Of a DNA stretch of 64,000 nt, positions 18,964 to 29,069 are shown in pieces; the first letter of the stretch is position 1; the number at the start of each line of letters is the position of its first letter. Source of the stretch: Bradyrhizobium sp. dw_411 (lineage in GTDB: Bacteria > Pseudomonadota > Alphaproteobacteria > Rhizobiales > Xanthobacteraceae). The position numbers were made by a program, and so were the translations under genes. The DNA is taken from contig NZ_JAAVUY010000004.1 of NCBI RefSeq assembly GCF_018449695.1, forward strand, positions 372,001 to 436,000, read 5' to 3'. The notes beneath the pieces were generated by a model. It saw nothing but the letters and a program-made list of their open reading frames with translations, did not search any database and was not told the DNA's origin.

Positions 18964-20103
18964 TCAAACCTTAAGTAAGGTACCTTCGAGCTTTCGCCAA
19001 GCCTCAAGGCACCGATCGACGTCCGCTTCCGACGTGGACCAGCCCAGACTGAGCCGCACCGCTCCCTGGGCCAGTTCCGGGCCGAATCCCATGGCTTCCA
19101 GCACGTGGGAGGGCTGGACCTTACCCGACGAGCAGGCGGAGCCTGAGGAAACCGCGACCCCTGCGAGGTCAAACCCGATCACGGCGGTCTCCGCCTTGAG
19201 GCCGGGAACCGTAAACAGCGTGGTATTAGGCAACCGTGGGGTATCGTCGGCGAATATGATCATTTCAGGCGTGTCGCGCAGGCCATTTTCGAGCCGATTT
19301 TGCAGGTTTTCGAGCCGAATGGCGCCGCTATCGAGGCCAGCCATGGCGGCCTGGACCGCAGCTCCGAACCCCGCAATTCCCGCGACATTCTCGGTCCCCG
19401 CCCGGCGGCCCAACTCCTGACCACCGCCACGTAACAGCGGCTCAAACCCAAGCACCCCCTCTGCCAAGACCACGGCACCGACGCCTTTGGGGCCGCCGAT
19501 CTTGTGCGCCGACAGCGTCACCAGATCGGCACCCATGGCATTGATATCGAAAGATATTTTTCCGAACGCCTGGATCGCATCGATATGTAGCAAGCCGCCG
19601 GCGGCATGGACGATCTCGCTGGCTTCCGCGACCGGCTGCAGTGCGCCCGTCTCGTTATTGGCAAACATCAGCGACACCAGCGCTGGCGGGCTGTTGTCGA
19701 GCACCGCGCGCAGACGGCTAAGATCCACCAGACCGGAACGCGTCACGCCGACGATCTCGATCGCCTCGGGCGCAAACCGGCCACCCACGAGAACCGAGGC
19801 ATGCTCGATGGCCGAGACCACCAGACGTTCAGCAGATGGATGAGAGCCGCGCCGAAGCCCCGGTGTCAGCGCCAGCGCGTTGGCCTCGGTCCCACCCGAC
19901 GTAAAAACGACATTGCGTGGCAGCGCTCCCACTGCGCTGGCGACCCTCGCCCGGGCTTCTTCCACCAGTTTCCGGGCCTGACGCCCCTCGGCATGGACCG
20001 ATGAGGGATTTCCAGCCAAATCCCATGCCGCAGCCATCGCGTCGCGCGCTTGCGGGCGCAGCGGCGTGGTCGCATTCCAGTCGAGATAGACGCGGTCGGG
20101 CAT
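18964..20103 (-). CDS. Cysteine desulfurase, NifS/IscS-like (group I)
   Basis: This 379-residue PLP enzyme is a second sulfur donor at the suf locus. It opens with VYLDWNATTPLRP. The PLP lysine is Lys201 in SAHKIGGPKG and the catalytic Cys is Cys324 in SSGSACSSG, the group I signature with a flexible Cys loop. The ATG at 20103 fits homologues; a longer reading has no support. It is the first gene of the minus-strand csd-sufBCDSTA series and diverges from an alpha/beta hydrolase. It could serve tRNA thiolation or other sulfur needs as well as Fe-S building. Confidence 0.9.
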   Translation of the reverse strand: MPDRVYLDWNATTPLRPQARDAMAAAWDLAGNPSSVHAEGRQARKLVEEARARVASAVGALPRNVVFTSGGTEANALALTPGLRRGSHPSAERLVVSAIEHASVLVGGRFAPEAIEIVGVTRSGLVDLSRLRAVLDNSPPALVSLMFANNETGALQPVAEASEIVHAAGGLLHIDAIQAFGKISFDINAMGADLVTLSAHKIGGPKGVGAVVLAEGVLGFEPLLRGGGQELGRRAGTENVAGIAGFGAAVQAAMAGLDSGAIRLENLQNRLENGLRDTPEMIIFADDTPRLPNTTLFTVPGLKAETAVIGFDLAGVAVSSGSACSSGKVQPSHVLEAMGFGPELAQGAVRLSLGWSTSEADVDRCLEAWRKLEGTLLKV

Positions 20104-20239
20104 AGGTGTACTATGATACCTCAAAAGGACGCGCTGGGGTGGATGAGCCACCTCCGTCCTTATGCCAAGTGGCGACCCCGGCGTCTGCAGGCAATCGGCT
20201 GGCTAACGCTTTGAACGCGTTGTGCGATGTTCATGAAGC

Positions 20240-20270
20240 TTGCTTTTTGCCCCTCGCCTCATGCTAGAAC
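20240..20270 (+). promoter_or_regulatory. Promoter candidate for the alpha/beta hydrolase gene
   Basis: TTGCTT and GCTAGAAC are separated by 17 bp. GCTAGAAC matches the alphaproteobacterial -10 consensus GCTANAWC exactly. The start codon at 20405 is about 130 bp downstream. The rest of the 301-bp gap 20104-20404 shows no other feature that I can support. Confidence 0.45.
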
Positions 20271-20404
20271 GCGGCCTCAAGTTCACCAGCGCCGCTTGCT
20301 CAAGCCTGACGACGCCTGATCCGCCCCTTTCTCCTTGCCGAGGCTTCGTCTGCGAACCCGGCGCAAAGCGGTTGATTTGCCAAGCGATCAATCAAGGGAT
20401 CCTG

Positions 20405-21052
20405 ATGCCTGAAGTTATTTTCACCGGCCCCGCAGGCCGCCTCGAAGGCCGTTATCATCCGGCGAAGCAGAAGAATGCGCCGATTGCGATGGTGCTGCAT
20501 CCGCATCCGCAGTTTCACGGCACGATGAATCATCAGATCATCTACCAGTGCTACTACGCGTTCGCGCATCGCGGATTTTCCGTGCTGCGTTTCAATTTCC
20601 GTGGCGTCGGCCGCAGCCAGGGCTCGTTCGATCACGGCACCGGCGAACTCTCCGATGCGGCGTCGGCGCTCGACTGGGCGCAGACTATCAATCCGGAAGC
20701 GCGCGCCTGCTGGGTTGCCGGCTTCTCGTTCGGCGCCTGGATCGGCATGCAGTTGTTGATGCGCCGGCCCGAGGTCGAAGGCTTCATTTCGATCGCGCCG
20801 CCCGCCAATCTCTATGACTTCTCGTTCCTGGCGCCCTGCCCGTCCTCCGGCCTGATCGTGCACGGCGAAAAGGATGCGGTGGTGCCGCCCAAGGACGTCA
20901 ACACGCTGGTTGAGAAGCTCAAGACCCAAAAAGGCATCGTGATCGATCAGCAGGTCATCCCCGGCGCCAATCATTTCTTCGACGGCAAACTGCAGCCGCT
21001 GATGGAAAGCGTGACCGGTTATCTCGACATGCGGCTCGCCAACGTTCGCTAG
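20405..21052 (+). CDS. Alpha/beta hydrolase of dienelactone-hydrolase-like type
   Basis: The 215-residue cytosolic protein has the alpha/beta-hydrolase core with HPHPQFHGTM near residue 32 (oxyanion region). The nucleophile is Ser108 in AGFSFGAW, the acid lies in HGEKDAVVPP, and the catalytic His in GANHFF near the end. The HPHP..GTMNH signature marks a family found next to suf or csd genes in many Bradyrhizobium genomes, without known substrate. The start at 20405 follows AAGGGA. DUF1697 begins 14 bp downstream on the same strand, so they are probably one transcript. Confidence 0.85.
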   Translation: MPEVIFTGPAGRLEGRYHPAKQKNAPIAMVLHPHPQFHGTMNHQIIYQCYYAFAHRGFSVLRFNFRGVGRSQGSFDHGTGELSDAASALDWAQTINPEARACWVAGFSFGAWIGMQLLMRRPEVEGFISIAPPANLYDFSFLAPCPSSGLIVHGEKDAVVPPKDVNTLVEKLKTQKGIVIDQQVIPGANHFFDGKLQPLMESVTGYLDMRLANVR

Positions 21053-21065
21053 GAGCTGATCGGCG

Positions 21066-21578
21066 ATGGGCTCGTTCGTGGCTCTGCTGCGCGCGGTCAA
21101 TGTCGGCGGCACCGGCAAGCTGCCGATGAGCGAGCTAAAGGAAATGTGCGAGACGCTCGGGTTCGAATCCGTTCGAACCTACATCGCCAGCGGCAATGTC
21201 GTCTTCACCAGCCGCAAATCCGAAGCCGCGATCAAATCGGCGCTGGAGAAGCGACTGGCGACCTACGCCGGCAAGCCGGTCGGCGTGCTCGTACGCAGCG
21301 CCGCCGAGATGGCGCAGGTGCTGGCCGATAATCCGTTTCCGAAAGCCCCGCCAAATCGCACCATGGCGGTGTTTCTCGATCACGCCCCACCGGCGGACAC
21401 GATGGCTGGAGTCCACGGCCGCAAGGATGAACAAATCAAGTTGGGACGCCGCGAAATCTATATCCACTACGGCGAAGGCATGGCCCAGTCTAAGCTGGTC
21501 GTCGCTGCGGCCAAGACAGGAACCGCGCGCAACATGAACACGGTTGCGAAGCTTGCGGAGATGGCGGCGGAGTCCTGA
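21066..21578 (+). CDS. DUF1697 family protein
   Basis: The 170-residue product opens with FVALLRAVNVGGTGKLPM, then has YIASGNVVF and the conserved NPFPKA segment, which define the DUF1697 family. A structure of the family shows two ferredoxin-like halves, but no activity is known. It follows the alpha/beta hydrolase by 14 bp and ends 13 bp before the converging anmK stop codon. The name rests on family motifs only. Confidence 0.85.
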   Translation: MGSFVALLRAVNVGGTGKLPMSELKEMCETLGFESVRTYIASGNVVFTSRKSEAAIKSALEKRLATYAGKPVGVLVRSAAEMAQVLADNPFPKAPPNRTMAVFLDHAPPADTMAGVHGRKDEQIKLGRREIYIHYGEGMAQSKLVVAAAKTGTARNMNTVAKLAEMAAES

Positions 21579-21590
21579 AGGCCGCACCGA

Positions 21591-22697
21591 TTACGGCCGC
21601 GCGATGATACCGCCGGTCATCGGGATCGGCACGCCGGTGGTTGCGGGATAGCTGAGGGGCAAGCCCTTCAGGCCCCGCGCGGCGAGGAAACCAAACGCCT
21701 GCGCTTCGATGGCGTCGGTTGACCAGCCCAGCGCGTCGGCGGCTTCGACGGTAGCCGGCGCCAGCCGCTCGCGCAGCATCCGCAGCATGGTCAGATTGCG
21801 CGCCCCGCCGCCGGCAACGACCCAACTCCGCGGGACCTTGGGCAATAGCGGTACGATCCGTGCGATCGCCGCGGCCGTAAAGCCCGTCAGGGTCGCTGCC
21901 CCATCGGCCGGCGACATGTCGGGCAGCACCAGGGAGGCGAAGTCGTTACGGTCCAGCGATTTCGGCGGCGGCAGCGCAAAGAAGGGCTGCGCCAGCGCCC
22001 GGGCGATCCAGGCCTCATTGGCATTGCCCTGGGCCGCGAGGCGGCCCTCATTATCGAACGCCTGGCCAGTCACGCCGCGGCGCATGAAATCGTCGAGCAA
22101 CGCATTGCCGGGCCCGGTATCGCAGGCGATCAGCGTGTCGGGGCCATCGATATAGGTGATGTTGGAAACGCCGCCGATATTGAGCACCACCATCGGCCCC
22201 TCGCGCTCCAGCGACTGGGCGAGCGCGCGATGATAGACCGGCACAAAGGGCGCGCCCTGCCCGCCGGCCGCGACATCGGCGGCCCGGAAATCATGCATGA
22301 CCGGGATGTGGATCGCCTTGGCGAGCGCGGGCGCGTCACCGATCTGCACGGTCATTTTCTGCGCCGGCCGGTGCAGCACGGTCTGGCCGTGAAAGCCGAC
22401 AATATCGATCTCCTCGCACGGAATACGGTGCTGGGCGGTGAAGGTCGCGACCGCTTCGGCATGCGCCAGGGTCACGGCGCGTTCGGCCTCACGCAGGATG
22501 CCGGGCCGTGCATCGCGCTGCGGCAGGTTCACCGCCTCGGTCAGGGCCTGAAGCAGCAGGCTGCGCTCTTTGTGGGTATAGGGACGGTATCCGGAAGGAC
22601 CGAACGCCTTGACACGCCGGCCGTCAGTTTCAATCAAGGCGACATCGACCCCGTCGAGCGAGGTACCGCTCATCAGACCGATTGCCGTCAACATCAT
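21591..22697 (-). CDS. anmK: Anhydro-N-acetylmuramic acid kinase
   Basis: The 368-residue sugar kinase has the GLMSGTSLDGVDVAL phosphate loop at its N-terminus, GFHGQTVLHRP, MVVLNIGGVSNIT and the CDTGPGNALLDDF motif, all typical of AnmK. It hydrolyses and phosphorylates 1,6-anhydro-MurNAc to MurNAc-6-phosphate during recycling of cell wall fragments. The start could be either of two adjacent ATG codons (22697 or 22694). It diverges from tyrS. Wall recycling links it loosely to amiC and mrcA later in the window. Confidence 0.93.
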   Translation of the reverse strand: MMLTAIGLMSGTSLDGVDVALIETDGRRVKAFGPSGYRPYTHKERSLLLQALTEAVNLPQRDARPGILREAERAVTLAHAEAVATFTAQHRIPCEEIDIVGFHGQTVLHRPAQKMTVQIGDAPALAKAIHIPVMHDFRAADVAAGGQGAPFVPVYHRALAQSLEREGPMVVLNIGGVSNITYIDGPDTLIACDTGPGNALLDDFMRRGVTGQAFDNEGRLAAQGNANEAWIARALAQPFFALPPPKSLDRNDFASLVLPDMSPADGAATLTGFTAAAIARIVPLLPKVPRSWVVAGGGARNLTMLRMLRERLAPATVEAADALGWSTDAIEAQAFGFLAARGLKGLPLSYPATTGVPIPMTGGIIARP

Positions 22698-22751
22698 CGC
22701 CGTCGTGCCTTCTAGGTGTCCGCCCTTGATGCCCTGCCCTTGACGCCCAGC

Positions 22752-22778
22752 TTGTGCCAAACCCGCACATCTTATAAT
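22752..22778 (+). promoter_or_regulatory. Promoter candidate for tyrS
   Basis: A perfect TATAAT (22773-22778) follows TTGTGC (22752-22757) with a short 15-bp spacer, or CTTGTG with 16. It sits in the anmK-tyrS divergent gap and would give a leader of roughly 85 bases before the tyrS start at 22872. Confidence 0.45.
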
Positions 22779-22871
22779 GCCACAACGCGCCGGACAGCGG
22801 CAGCCTATTCCGCAGGGTTTCGCAACTCGTTACAAATAACGTGAAATAAGAATGATCAGAGTCGCACAGAA

Positions 22872-24125
22872 ATGACCGCTTTCAAATCTGATTTTCTCAA
22901 TGTGCTGCAGAGTCGCGGCTTTATTCATCAGATTTCGGACCCGGACTCGCTGGATGCGCTGGCGGCCCGCGGCGAACTCACGGCCTATATCGGTTTCGAC
23001 TGCACCGCCCCCTCGCTCCATGTCGGTTCCATGGTGCAGATCATGTGCCTGTACTGGCTGCAGCAGACCGGCAACAAGCCGATCGCCCTGATGGGCGGTG
23101 GAACCACCCGGGTGGGCGATCCCTCCGGCAAGGACGAGACGCGGAAAATCCTCTCGATCGAGGACATCGAGCGCAACAAGGACGGCATCAAGCAGGTATT
23201 CTCCAAGTTCCTCACATTCGGTGACGGCAAGCACGATGCCGTCATGCCCGACAATGCGGAGTGGCTGACCAAGCTCAACTGGATCGAGATGCTGCGCGAT
23301 ATCGGCCGGCATTTCTCGGTCAACCGCATGCTGGCGATGGACTCGGTTAAGCTGCGGCTCGAGCGCGACCAGGAGATGAGCTTCATCGAATTCAACTACA
23401 TGATCCTGCAGGCCTATGATTTCGCCGTGCTCAACCAGCGCTACGATTGCCGCCTGCAGATGGGCGGCTCCGATCAATGGGGCAATATCGTCAACGGCAT
23501 CGATCTCGGCCGCCGCATGGGCACGCCGCAACTGCATGCGCTGACGACGCCGCTGATCACGACATCGTCGGGCGAGAAGATGGGCAAGACCGCAAGCGGC
23601 GCGGTCTGGCTCAACGCCGATATGAAGAGCCCCTACGAATACTGGCAGTTCTGGCGCAATACCGACGATGCCGACGTCGAGCGCTTCCTCAAGCTGTTCA
23701 CGACGCTGCCGCTGACCGAAGTCGAGCGGCTGGCAGCCTTGCAGGGCGCGGAAATCAACGAAGCCAAGAAGGCGCTGGCGGATGCCGCGACCGCGCTGCT
23801 GCACGGCCCCGAAGCGGCGCGCCTCGCGGCCGAGACCGCGCGGCAAACATTTGAGGAAGGCAGGGTCGCGGAGAACCTGCCGAGCATCGACATTTCACGC
23901 GGCGAACTGGAAGCCGGCATTGGCGTGTTGGCGTCGTTCGTCAAAGCGGGCCTGGTCGCGTCGAATGGCGAGGCCCGGCGCCAGATCAAGGGCGGCGGCC
24001 TGCGCGTCAACGACGCTTCGGTTACCGACGAGAAAATGACGCTGACACCCTCCGACCTCACCGCCGAGGGCGTCATCAAGCTGTCGATGGGCAAAAAGCG
24101 CCACGTCCTGCTCAAGCCTGCATAG
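22872..24125 (+). CDS. tyrS: Tyrosyl-tRNA synthetase
   Basis: The 417-residue class I synthetase charges tRNA-Tyr. The HIGH-like motif is HVGS (residues 50-53) and the KMSKS-like motif is KMGKT near residue 237. [10 protein letters not shown] and the tyrosine-pocket segment [21 protein letters not shown] are typical. A C-terminal S4 RNA-binding domain spans about residues 350-410 ([15 protein letters not shown]). Length and motif order are normal for the family. Confidence 0.97.
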   Translation: MTAFKSDFLNVLQSRGFIHQISDPDSLDALAARGELTAYIGFDCTAPSLHVGSMVQIMCLYWLQQTGNKPIALMGGGTTRVGDPSGKDETRKILSIEDIERNKDGIKQVFSKFLTFGDGKHDAVMPDNAEWLTKLNWIEMLRDIGRHFSVNRMLAMDSVKLRLERDQEMSFIEFNYMILQAYDFAVLNQRYDCRLQMGGSDQWGNIVNGIDLGRRMGTPQLHALTTPLITTSSGEKMGKTASGAVWLNADMKSPYEYWQFWRNTDDADVERFLKLFTTLPLTEVERLAALQGAEINEAKKALADAATALLHGPEAARLAAETARQTFEEGRVAENLPSIDISRGELEAGIGVLASFVKAGLVASNGEARRQIKGGGLRVNDASVTDEKMTLTPSDLTAEGVIKLSMGKKRHVLLKPA

Positions 24126-24180
24126 GCGCATTCGCTTTTGACACTTGCCCGGAGCCACCGAAACGCGCTCCTTGCTGGCA

Positions 24181-25428
24181 ATGGATGAGAAAACACCAAC
24201 CGGGGAAACCGTAACAAAGCCGCTGAAACTAGCGCGCGTGGCGCTCAACGTACTTGCACTGTGTTTCGCGCTATCAGTGCTCGGCCGTGGCCTCGGCGAA
24301 AGTTTCACGGTCTTTCTGAAACCGATCTCGGAGAATTTCGGCTGGGACCGCGCACAGGTCGTCTCGGTCTATTCGCTCTCGGCGCTGGCGGGCGGTTTGG
24401 CGTCCCCCCTCATCGGCCGGCTGTTCGACTATTCCGGACCCCGTAGCGTCTATTCACTCGGACTGCTGCTGCTAGGCGGCGCATTCCTGTTCGCCGGTCA
24501 TGCGGAGCATCTCTGGCAGTTCCAATTGAGCCTCGGGCTCTGCGTCGGCGTCGGCATCGCCTTTATCGGCAACGTTCCGAATTCCATCCTGCTCGGCCGC
24601 TGGTTCGGCCCGCGGCTGCCGACCGCGATGGCCATCGTTTATTCCGCAACCGGCGCCGGCGTGTTGATCCTGCTGCCCGCCTCGCAGGTGCTGATCGACC
24701 ATCTGGGCTGGCGCGGCGCCTATCAGGTTTTTGGCTGGGGGGCATTGGCGTTGCTTTTGCCGCTATTGCTATTGCCGTGGCGGCTGTTCTCCAGCGGATC
24801 GCCGCAAATCGCCAAGCGCGCCGCCGAAGATTTCATCGACGAAGGCTGGACCCTGCTGAGCGCGATGCGGCATCACGCGTTCTGGGCGCTGTTCTCGACC
24901 TTCTTCTTCACCGCGATCGGCATGTACGCGATTTCACCGCAGGTCGTGGCCTATCTGATCGACGTCGGCTTCCCGCCATTGCAGTCCGCGACCGCCTGGG
25001 GCTTCAGCGGCGTCGTGCTGCTGTTCGGCATGCTCGGCATTAGCTGGCTCGACGGCATCATCGGCCGCCGGCCATCGGTGCTGTTCAGTTACGCGTTGTC
25101 GATCGTCGGGATTTTCCTGCTCTGGCTGCTGCAATGGTATCCGAACATCTGGGTCCTCACGGGCTTTGTGGTCTGCTTTGGCAGCATGATCGGATCGCGC
25201 GGCCCGCTGTTGACGGCAACCGCGATGAAGATCTTTCGCGGCGAGCGGGTCGGTACGATCTACGGCACCATTTCGATCGGCAGCGGGTTGGGATCGGCGT
25301 TCGGCTCCTGGAGCGGCGGACTGATCCACGACTGGAGCCACAGTTATAATCCGCTGATCGCGTTCGCGCTGGTCGCCGTGCTGCTGGGAATGATCCCGTT
25401 TCTGGTGGTGCCGGCGCTGCGGCGTTAG
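24181..25428 (+). CDS. Major facilitator superfamily transporter
   Basis: The 415-residue protein has twelve predicted membrane helices. The loop between helices 2 and 3 has GRLFDYSGPR, the MFS motif A form. The two six-helix halves are joined by a cytoplasmic linker near residues 195-225. Charged NVPNSILLGRWF and GSMIGSRGP motifs recall monocarboxylate/oxalate-type carriers, but the substrate is unknown. The ATG at 24181 has only a weak ribosome site. It starts 55 bp after tyrS and converges on the large AsmA-like gene, with 20 bp between stop codons. Confidence 0.85.
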   Translation: MDEKTPTGETVTKPLKLARVALNVLALCFALSVLGRGLGESFTVFLKPISENFGWDRAQVVSVYSLSALAGGLASPLIGRLFDYSGPRSVYSLGLLLLGGAFLFAGHAEHLWQFQLSLGLCVGVGIAFIGNVPNSILLGRWFGPRLPTAMAIVYSATGAGVLILLPASQVLIDHLGWRGAYQVFGWGALALLLPLLLLPWRLFSSGSPQIAKRAAEDFIDEGWTLLSAMRHHAFWALFSTFFFTAIGMYAISPQVVAYLIDVGFPPLQSATAWGFSGVVLLFGMLGISWLDGIIGRRPSVLFSYALSIVGIFLLWLLQWYPNIWVLTGFVVCFGSMIGSRGPLLTATAMKIFRGERVGTIYGTISIGSGLGSAFGSWSGGLIHDWSHSYNPLIAFALVAVLLGMIPFLVVPALRR

Positions 25429-25448
25429 CGAGGGCCTGGACCGAGCGT

Positions 25449-28400
25449 TCAATTATTGCCGGTCGACGGAAACTCGATCGGATTGTTTTGCTTGCCGGTG
25501 TTGAACTCCATGATCTTTCTGGAGACGCCGGGGAATATCGCCGAGATCGGATTAACGCGAAGCACCGGCTGGCCGAGCGTGCCCACGACTTCGTAGGTGA
25601 TGCCGAACAGCCCTTCATTGCTGCCGCCGCCCAGGAACAGTCCGAAAAACGGAATCTGGCCGACCATGTTGTTCAACCCGTACAGCGGAATGAACGTGCC
25701 GCTCATGCGCAACTGGCTTTGGGAATCGATAACGCCCTCGATGGTGCCGCCGATCGTCAGCCCCTTCACGACGCCCTCGCGGATCGTGAGCTGACCGTTT
25801 TGGCGGGTGAATTCTGCGCGCAGCCGCGAGAAGGAAACGCCGCCTTGGGGGCCGGGCTGGCCACCCGCAGCCAACCGGTCGAGCGCCGCCTCGCCCTTGA
25901 TGTTGAAATCGCGAACGCTGATCAGGCCTTCTCGCGCGCTGGGTTCGACGGTCGGCGGATCCATTGCCAATTGAAGCTGCCCGCCGACCAGTTTCGAGTA
26001 CGTATCGACGAAGCGGAAGAAGGCGCCGGCGTCGTTGGTCTCGAGGTAAATCACGTCGCGTCCCTGCGTCCGGCCGCGCAGATCTCCTGTCAGCAGCGTA
26101 TCGCGCCCAAGCTTGCCGCTGAGCGCAAAGTTTTTGATGACACCACCACGCCGGGATAATTTGGCATCGACGCCGCGCAGCGCTTCGCCGAAATAACCCG
26201 CGACCGCACCGAGCTTGATGTCCAGATCGAAATCGACATTCTTGGTTTTGGCTTTGGGATCGGTTTCCTTGCCCGAAATCGCCGATTTGAGGAAACTGCG
26301 GCCGTCGAACACGTCGCCGCGCATGGTCACCTTGAGAACGCCATCGGGACCGCGATCGGCCCGCAGCGAGGTCTTGTCGCCTTCGGACGGCGCATAGACC
26401 GGGAAGTTCACGCCGATCAACTCGCCGTTCTGATCGACTTCCACCGATCCCTTGATCGACACACCGCCACCATCGACGACGATGTTTTCAAGGCGGGTGG
26501 ATTGCGGGGTCTGGACGACGTTGAAGGCGGCATGGCTCGACTTGCCCGGCAACTTGACCCAGCCCGGCAGGATGTTGTCGAGCTTTAACTGGGTCAGGTC
26601 GGCGTCGAAGGCAAGACGGCTGGCATCGCCGATCTTGCCGACCAGCTTGATCGGAATGGAGCCGCTGACCGCCGGCCCAAGATCGAATCCGAGACGGGCG
26701 CGGCTCGCGTCATCGAGCGTCGCCTGCAATTTGATATCGGCATCGCCTTCGTTCGGCTTGCGATAGTCCAGCGAGGCCGGCTGCCCGTTGATCTTCACGT
26801 CGCCCTTGACCTGATAGCCGGCATTGTTGGCGACGATCTTCAGCGCGTTGGATTCGAGCTTTTGATTCATGACGATGCGGTCGGCGGCAAATCCACCGAG
26901 GTCGGCGGTGACGGTATAGGTCGTGTCGGCCTTGGTCAGTTCGCGCTTGATCGGCAGGCCAAGGTTGACCACTGCGGAAATCGTTCCCTTGCTTGCGTTG
27001 GGATCGATCAGGGTGCCGGAAATATCGCTAAGCTTGTCGGAGGCGAGAATTTCCGCCACCCCCGGTACCGGGCCGTCGATCCGGAATTTAACCCGCGCCG
27101 GCGACGGCTTTGGCGCCATGTCCGGCACCTCGAACACAAAATCCGAAATGTTGAGTTTGCGGCCCGCAGGCGTATCGGCCGCCGCCTGCCCGATCGTCAC
27201 GGCGGCGGTGCGGCCCGTTACATGGACTTTCAAATCGGCATCGCGCACCAGCGGCAAATCGTCCACCGGCCGCAACGTTACGCCGCTGGCGACGATATTG
27301 ACCGCAAGGCCGTCGTCGGGAATCGGCGGGCCTTTGCGCGACAGGTTCTTAACCGGCGAATTGACGCCGATTTCGATGCGCTGAAGCGATCCGCGTTCGA
27401 CCCGTCCAATCACCCATTCGCGGACTTCCGGGACGACGATGGTCGGCCATATCCGCTTAAGGGCGGAAGTCGACATCGGCGTTCCCGCCAAACCAAGCTG
27501 CAGACGGGCTTCCCCCGCATAATCGACGCTACCGCTTCCGGCGACGCCGACGTCGCCGTTGCTGATGTCAGCCTGCGTCAGCAGCACCCGCTTCTTGTCG
27601 GTGTCGAAACGCAGGTTGATCGCGATGCGGTTGAAGATCAGCGGCGGCTCGTTATCGAAGCCGGCCAATATGATGGTGCCGCCGCTGAAACCTAACTGCC
27701 AATCGGTGACACTGTCATTGGGCGGCTCAAGATGCGCCAATAGCGTGATCTTGTTCGGACCGGAAGTAATCTTGAAGGGCGCCACCAGCACGCGCCGCCC
27801 GGCGTCCCACTCCAGGCTGACTTCGGTCGAATCGATCGCCATTGGATAATCCGGCGTATCGGTGTCGATGATGGTTCCGGGGCCTGAGGAAACTTTGCCG
27901 CGGAAATAGGTCGGCAGGCCGTCGCGACCCAGTTCGCCCTTGAGTTCACCAGAGAGCACCAGATCCGCGTTGTAGGTCAGTTCCTTCACCCGCAGCGCCA
28001 GCAGGATATTTGCCGCCGAGACCTTATCGGCCCGAATATCGACCGATCGCACACCGTTCGACGGTGGCCCGACCGTAACGCGCAGCGACCAGGCATTACT
28101 GCCCTCTTCGCCGACGCTCAGCGCCACCCCACCGCCGCTCGGGCGGCGCAAGCTAAGTGTGATGTTCTGGAAAGTCCGTTTGTTGCCGCGCTGCTGATCG
28201 TCGACGATCAGATTGCCGTTCTTCAAGCCGATTTCGTTGAGATTCTGTCCGTCCAATCCGGTCAGGCTCAGGCTGTCGAGCCAGTCGAGGCCCGCCAATA
28301 ACCCGCTTTGCGTCGTGTCCGGTGTTGCGGCGGAGGACGGTGCCCCGGGGGAAACGGGAGAAGAAGGGGACGGAGTTGCGGATGGCGCGCCTTGGCGGGG

Positions 28401-29069
28401 GAATGTGGGGGGAATCCCAGCCTCTTTCTTCGAGGCGACGCCGGTTGCGAGCGGCCGTGCATTGTCCCCGGTCGAGACGGTCACATAACCGTCCGGCGTG
28501 ATGCGTACGGAAAGTTCCGCGTCCACCAGATTAAGACTCTCGGCGCGAAGCCGCCCCATCAACAGCGCCGAACCGGAAAGCCTTACCTCGGCTTTCGGGG
28601 CGCTTGCCACGATGGCATGGTCGCGATCCCTGACAATGATGTCGCGGATGCGCACCGCGATTCGAATCTTTCCGGCCCGCTCGATCTGCGTGCCGCCGAC
28701 CTCGACGGTATTGCCGTTGCCGATATTTTCCGCAATGGCCTGGGCCAGCCATGGCGTCGCCATTTCGAGATTGATCGGACCGGCGCCAAGCCGCCACCAC
28801 AACGCGCCGAAACATCCCGCGAAAATCACCAGCAAGGCGGCGATGACGATGCCGAGACGTTTTACCCAGCGCTCACCGGCGAGCCAGCGGCGAACCGCCT
28901 CAACGCGATCGTTGAACCGGTGAAAGCGGGAGGTCGGCTTCGACAACAGCCGGCGTGCGCGACGGCCCGCCGCCTCGTCGTGTTCCTGATCCCAATCGGC
29001 ATCATCCCACTGCGAGAGCTGGACGTCAGCACGCGGATTTGACCCCTGGGGCGACGTATTCCTTGCCAT
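25449..29069 (-). CDS. Giant AsmA/YhdP-like membrane-anchored protein (DUF3971 plus AsmA C-terminal region)
   Basis: The 1206-residue product has a charged cytosolic N-terminus of about 70 residues and one membrane helix at about residues 72-92 (LGIVIAALLVIFAGCFGALWW). A very long periplasmic beta-rich region follows. The DUF3971-like part includes repeated strands of LxxxxxVDGGGVSIKGSVEV type, and the C-terminal AsmA_2 region includes LTIREGVVKGLTIGGTIEG. It ends ISAIFPGVSRKIMEFNTG. Proteins of the AsmA/YhdP/TamB class form hydrophobic grooves that move phospholipid to the outer membrane. A Pro/Ser-rich linker lies near residues 250-280. The ATG at 29069 is preferred over a longer reading. 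Confidence 0.88.
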   Translation of the reverse strand: MARNTSPQGSNPRADVQLSQWDDADWDQEHDEAAGRRARRLLSKPTSRFHRFNDRVEAVRRWLAGERWVKRLGIVIAALLVIFAGCFGALWWRLGAGPINLEMATPWLAQAIAENIGNGNTVEVGGTQIERAGKIRIAVRIRDIIVRDRDHAIVASAPKAEVRLSGSALLMGRLRAESLNLVDAELSVRITPDGYVTVSTGDNARPLATGVASKKEAGIPPTFPRQGAPSATPSPSSPVSPGAPSSAATPDTTQSGLLAGLDWLDSLSLTGLDGQNLNEIGLKNGNLIVDDQQRGNKRTFQNITLSLRRPSGGGVALSVGEEGSNAWSLRVTVGPPSNGVRSVDIRADKVSAANILLALRVKELTYNADLVLSGELKGELGRDGLPTYFRGKVSSGPGTIIDTDTPDYPMAIDSTEVSLEWDAGRRVLVAPFKITSGPNKITLLAHLEPPNDSVTDWQLGFSGGTIILAGFDNEPPLIFNRIAINLRFDTDKKRVLLTQADISNGDVGVAGSGSVDYAGEARLQLGLAGTPMSTSALKRIWPTIVVPEVREWVIGRVERGSLQRIEIGVNSPVKNLSRKGPPIPDDGLAVNIVASGVTLRPVDDLPLVRDADLKVHVTGRTAAVTIGQAAADTPAGRKLNISDFVFEVPDMAPKPSPARVKFRIDGPVPGVAEILASDKLSDISGTLIDPNASKGTISAVVNLGLPIKRELTKADTTYTVTADLGGFAADRIVMNQKLESNALKIVANNAGYQVKGDVKINGQPASLDYRKPNEGDADIKLQATLDDASRARLGFDLGPAVSGSIPIKLVGKIGDASRLAFDADLTQLKLDNILPGWVKLPGKSSHAAFNVVQTPQSTRLENIVVDGGGVSIKGSVEVDQNGELIGVNFPVYAPSEGDKTSLRADRGPDGVLKVTMRGDVFDGRSFLKSAISGKETDPKAKTKNVDFDLDIKLGAVAGYFGEALRGVDAKLSRRGGVIKNFALSGKLGRDTLLTGDLRGRTQGRDVIYLETNDAGAFFRFVDTYSKLVGGQLQLAMDPPTVEPSAREGLISVRDFNIKGEAALDRLAAGGQPGPQGGVSFSRLRAEFTRQNGQLTIREGVVKGLTIGGTIEGVIDSQSQLRMSGTFIPLYGLNNMVGQIPFFGLFLGGGSNEGLFGITYEVVGTLGQPVLRVNPISAIFPGVSRKIMEFNTGKQNNPIEFPSTGNN

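Noticed and set aside
17154..18974. A 606-codon plus-strand frame opposite sufB/sufC
   Set aside because: Antisense shadow of well-supported suf genes; composition is Arg/His/Asp-rich with no fold signature.
21160..21180. tRNA T-arm-like GGTTCGAATCC
   Set aside because: It is inside the DUF1697 coding frame and no acceptor, D or anticodon arm can be built around it.
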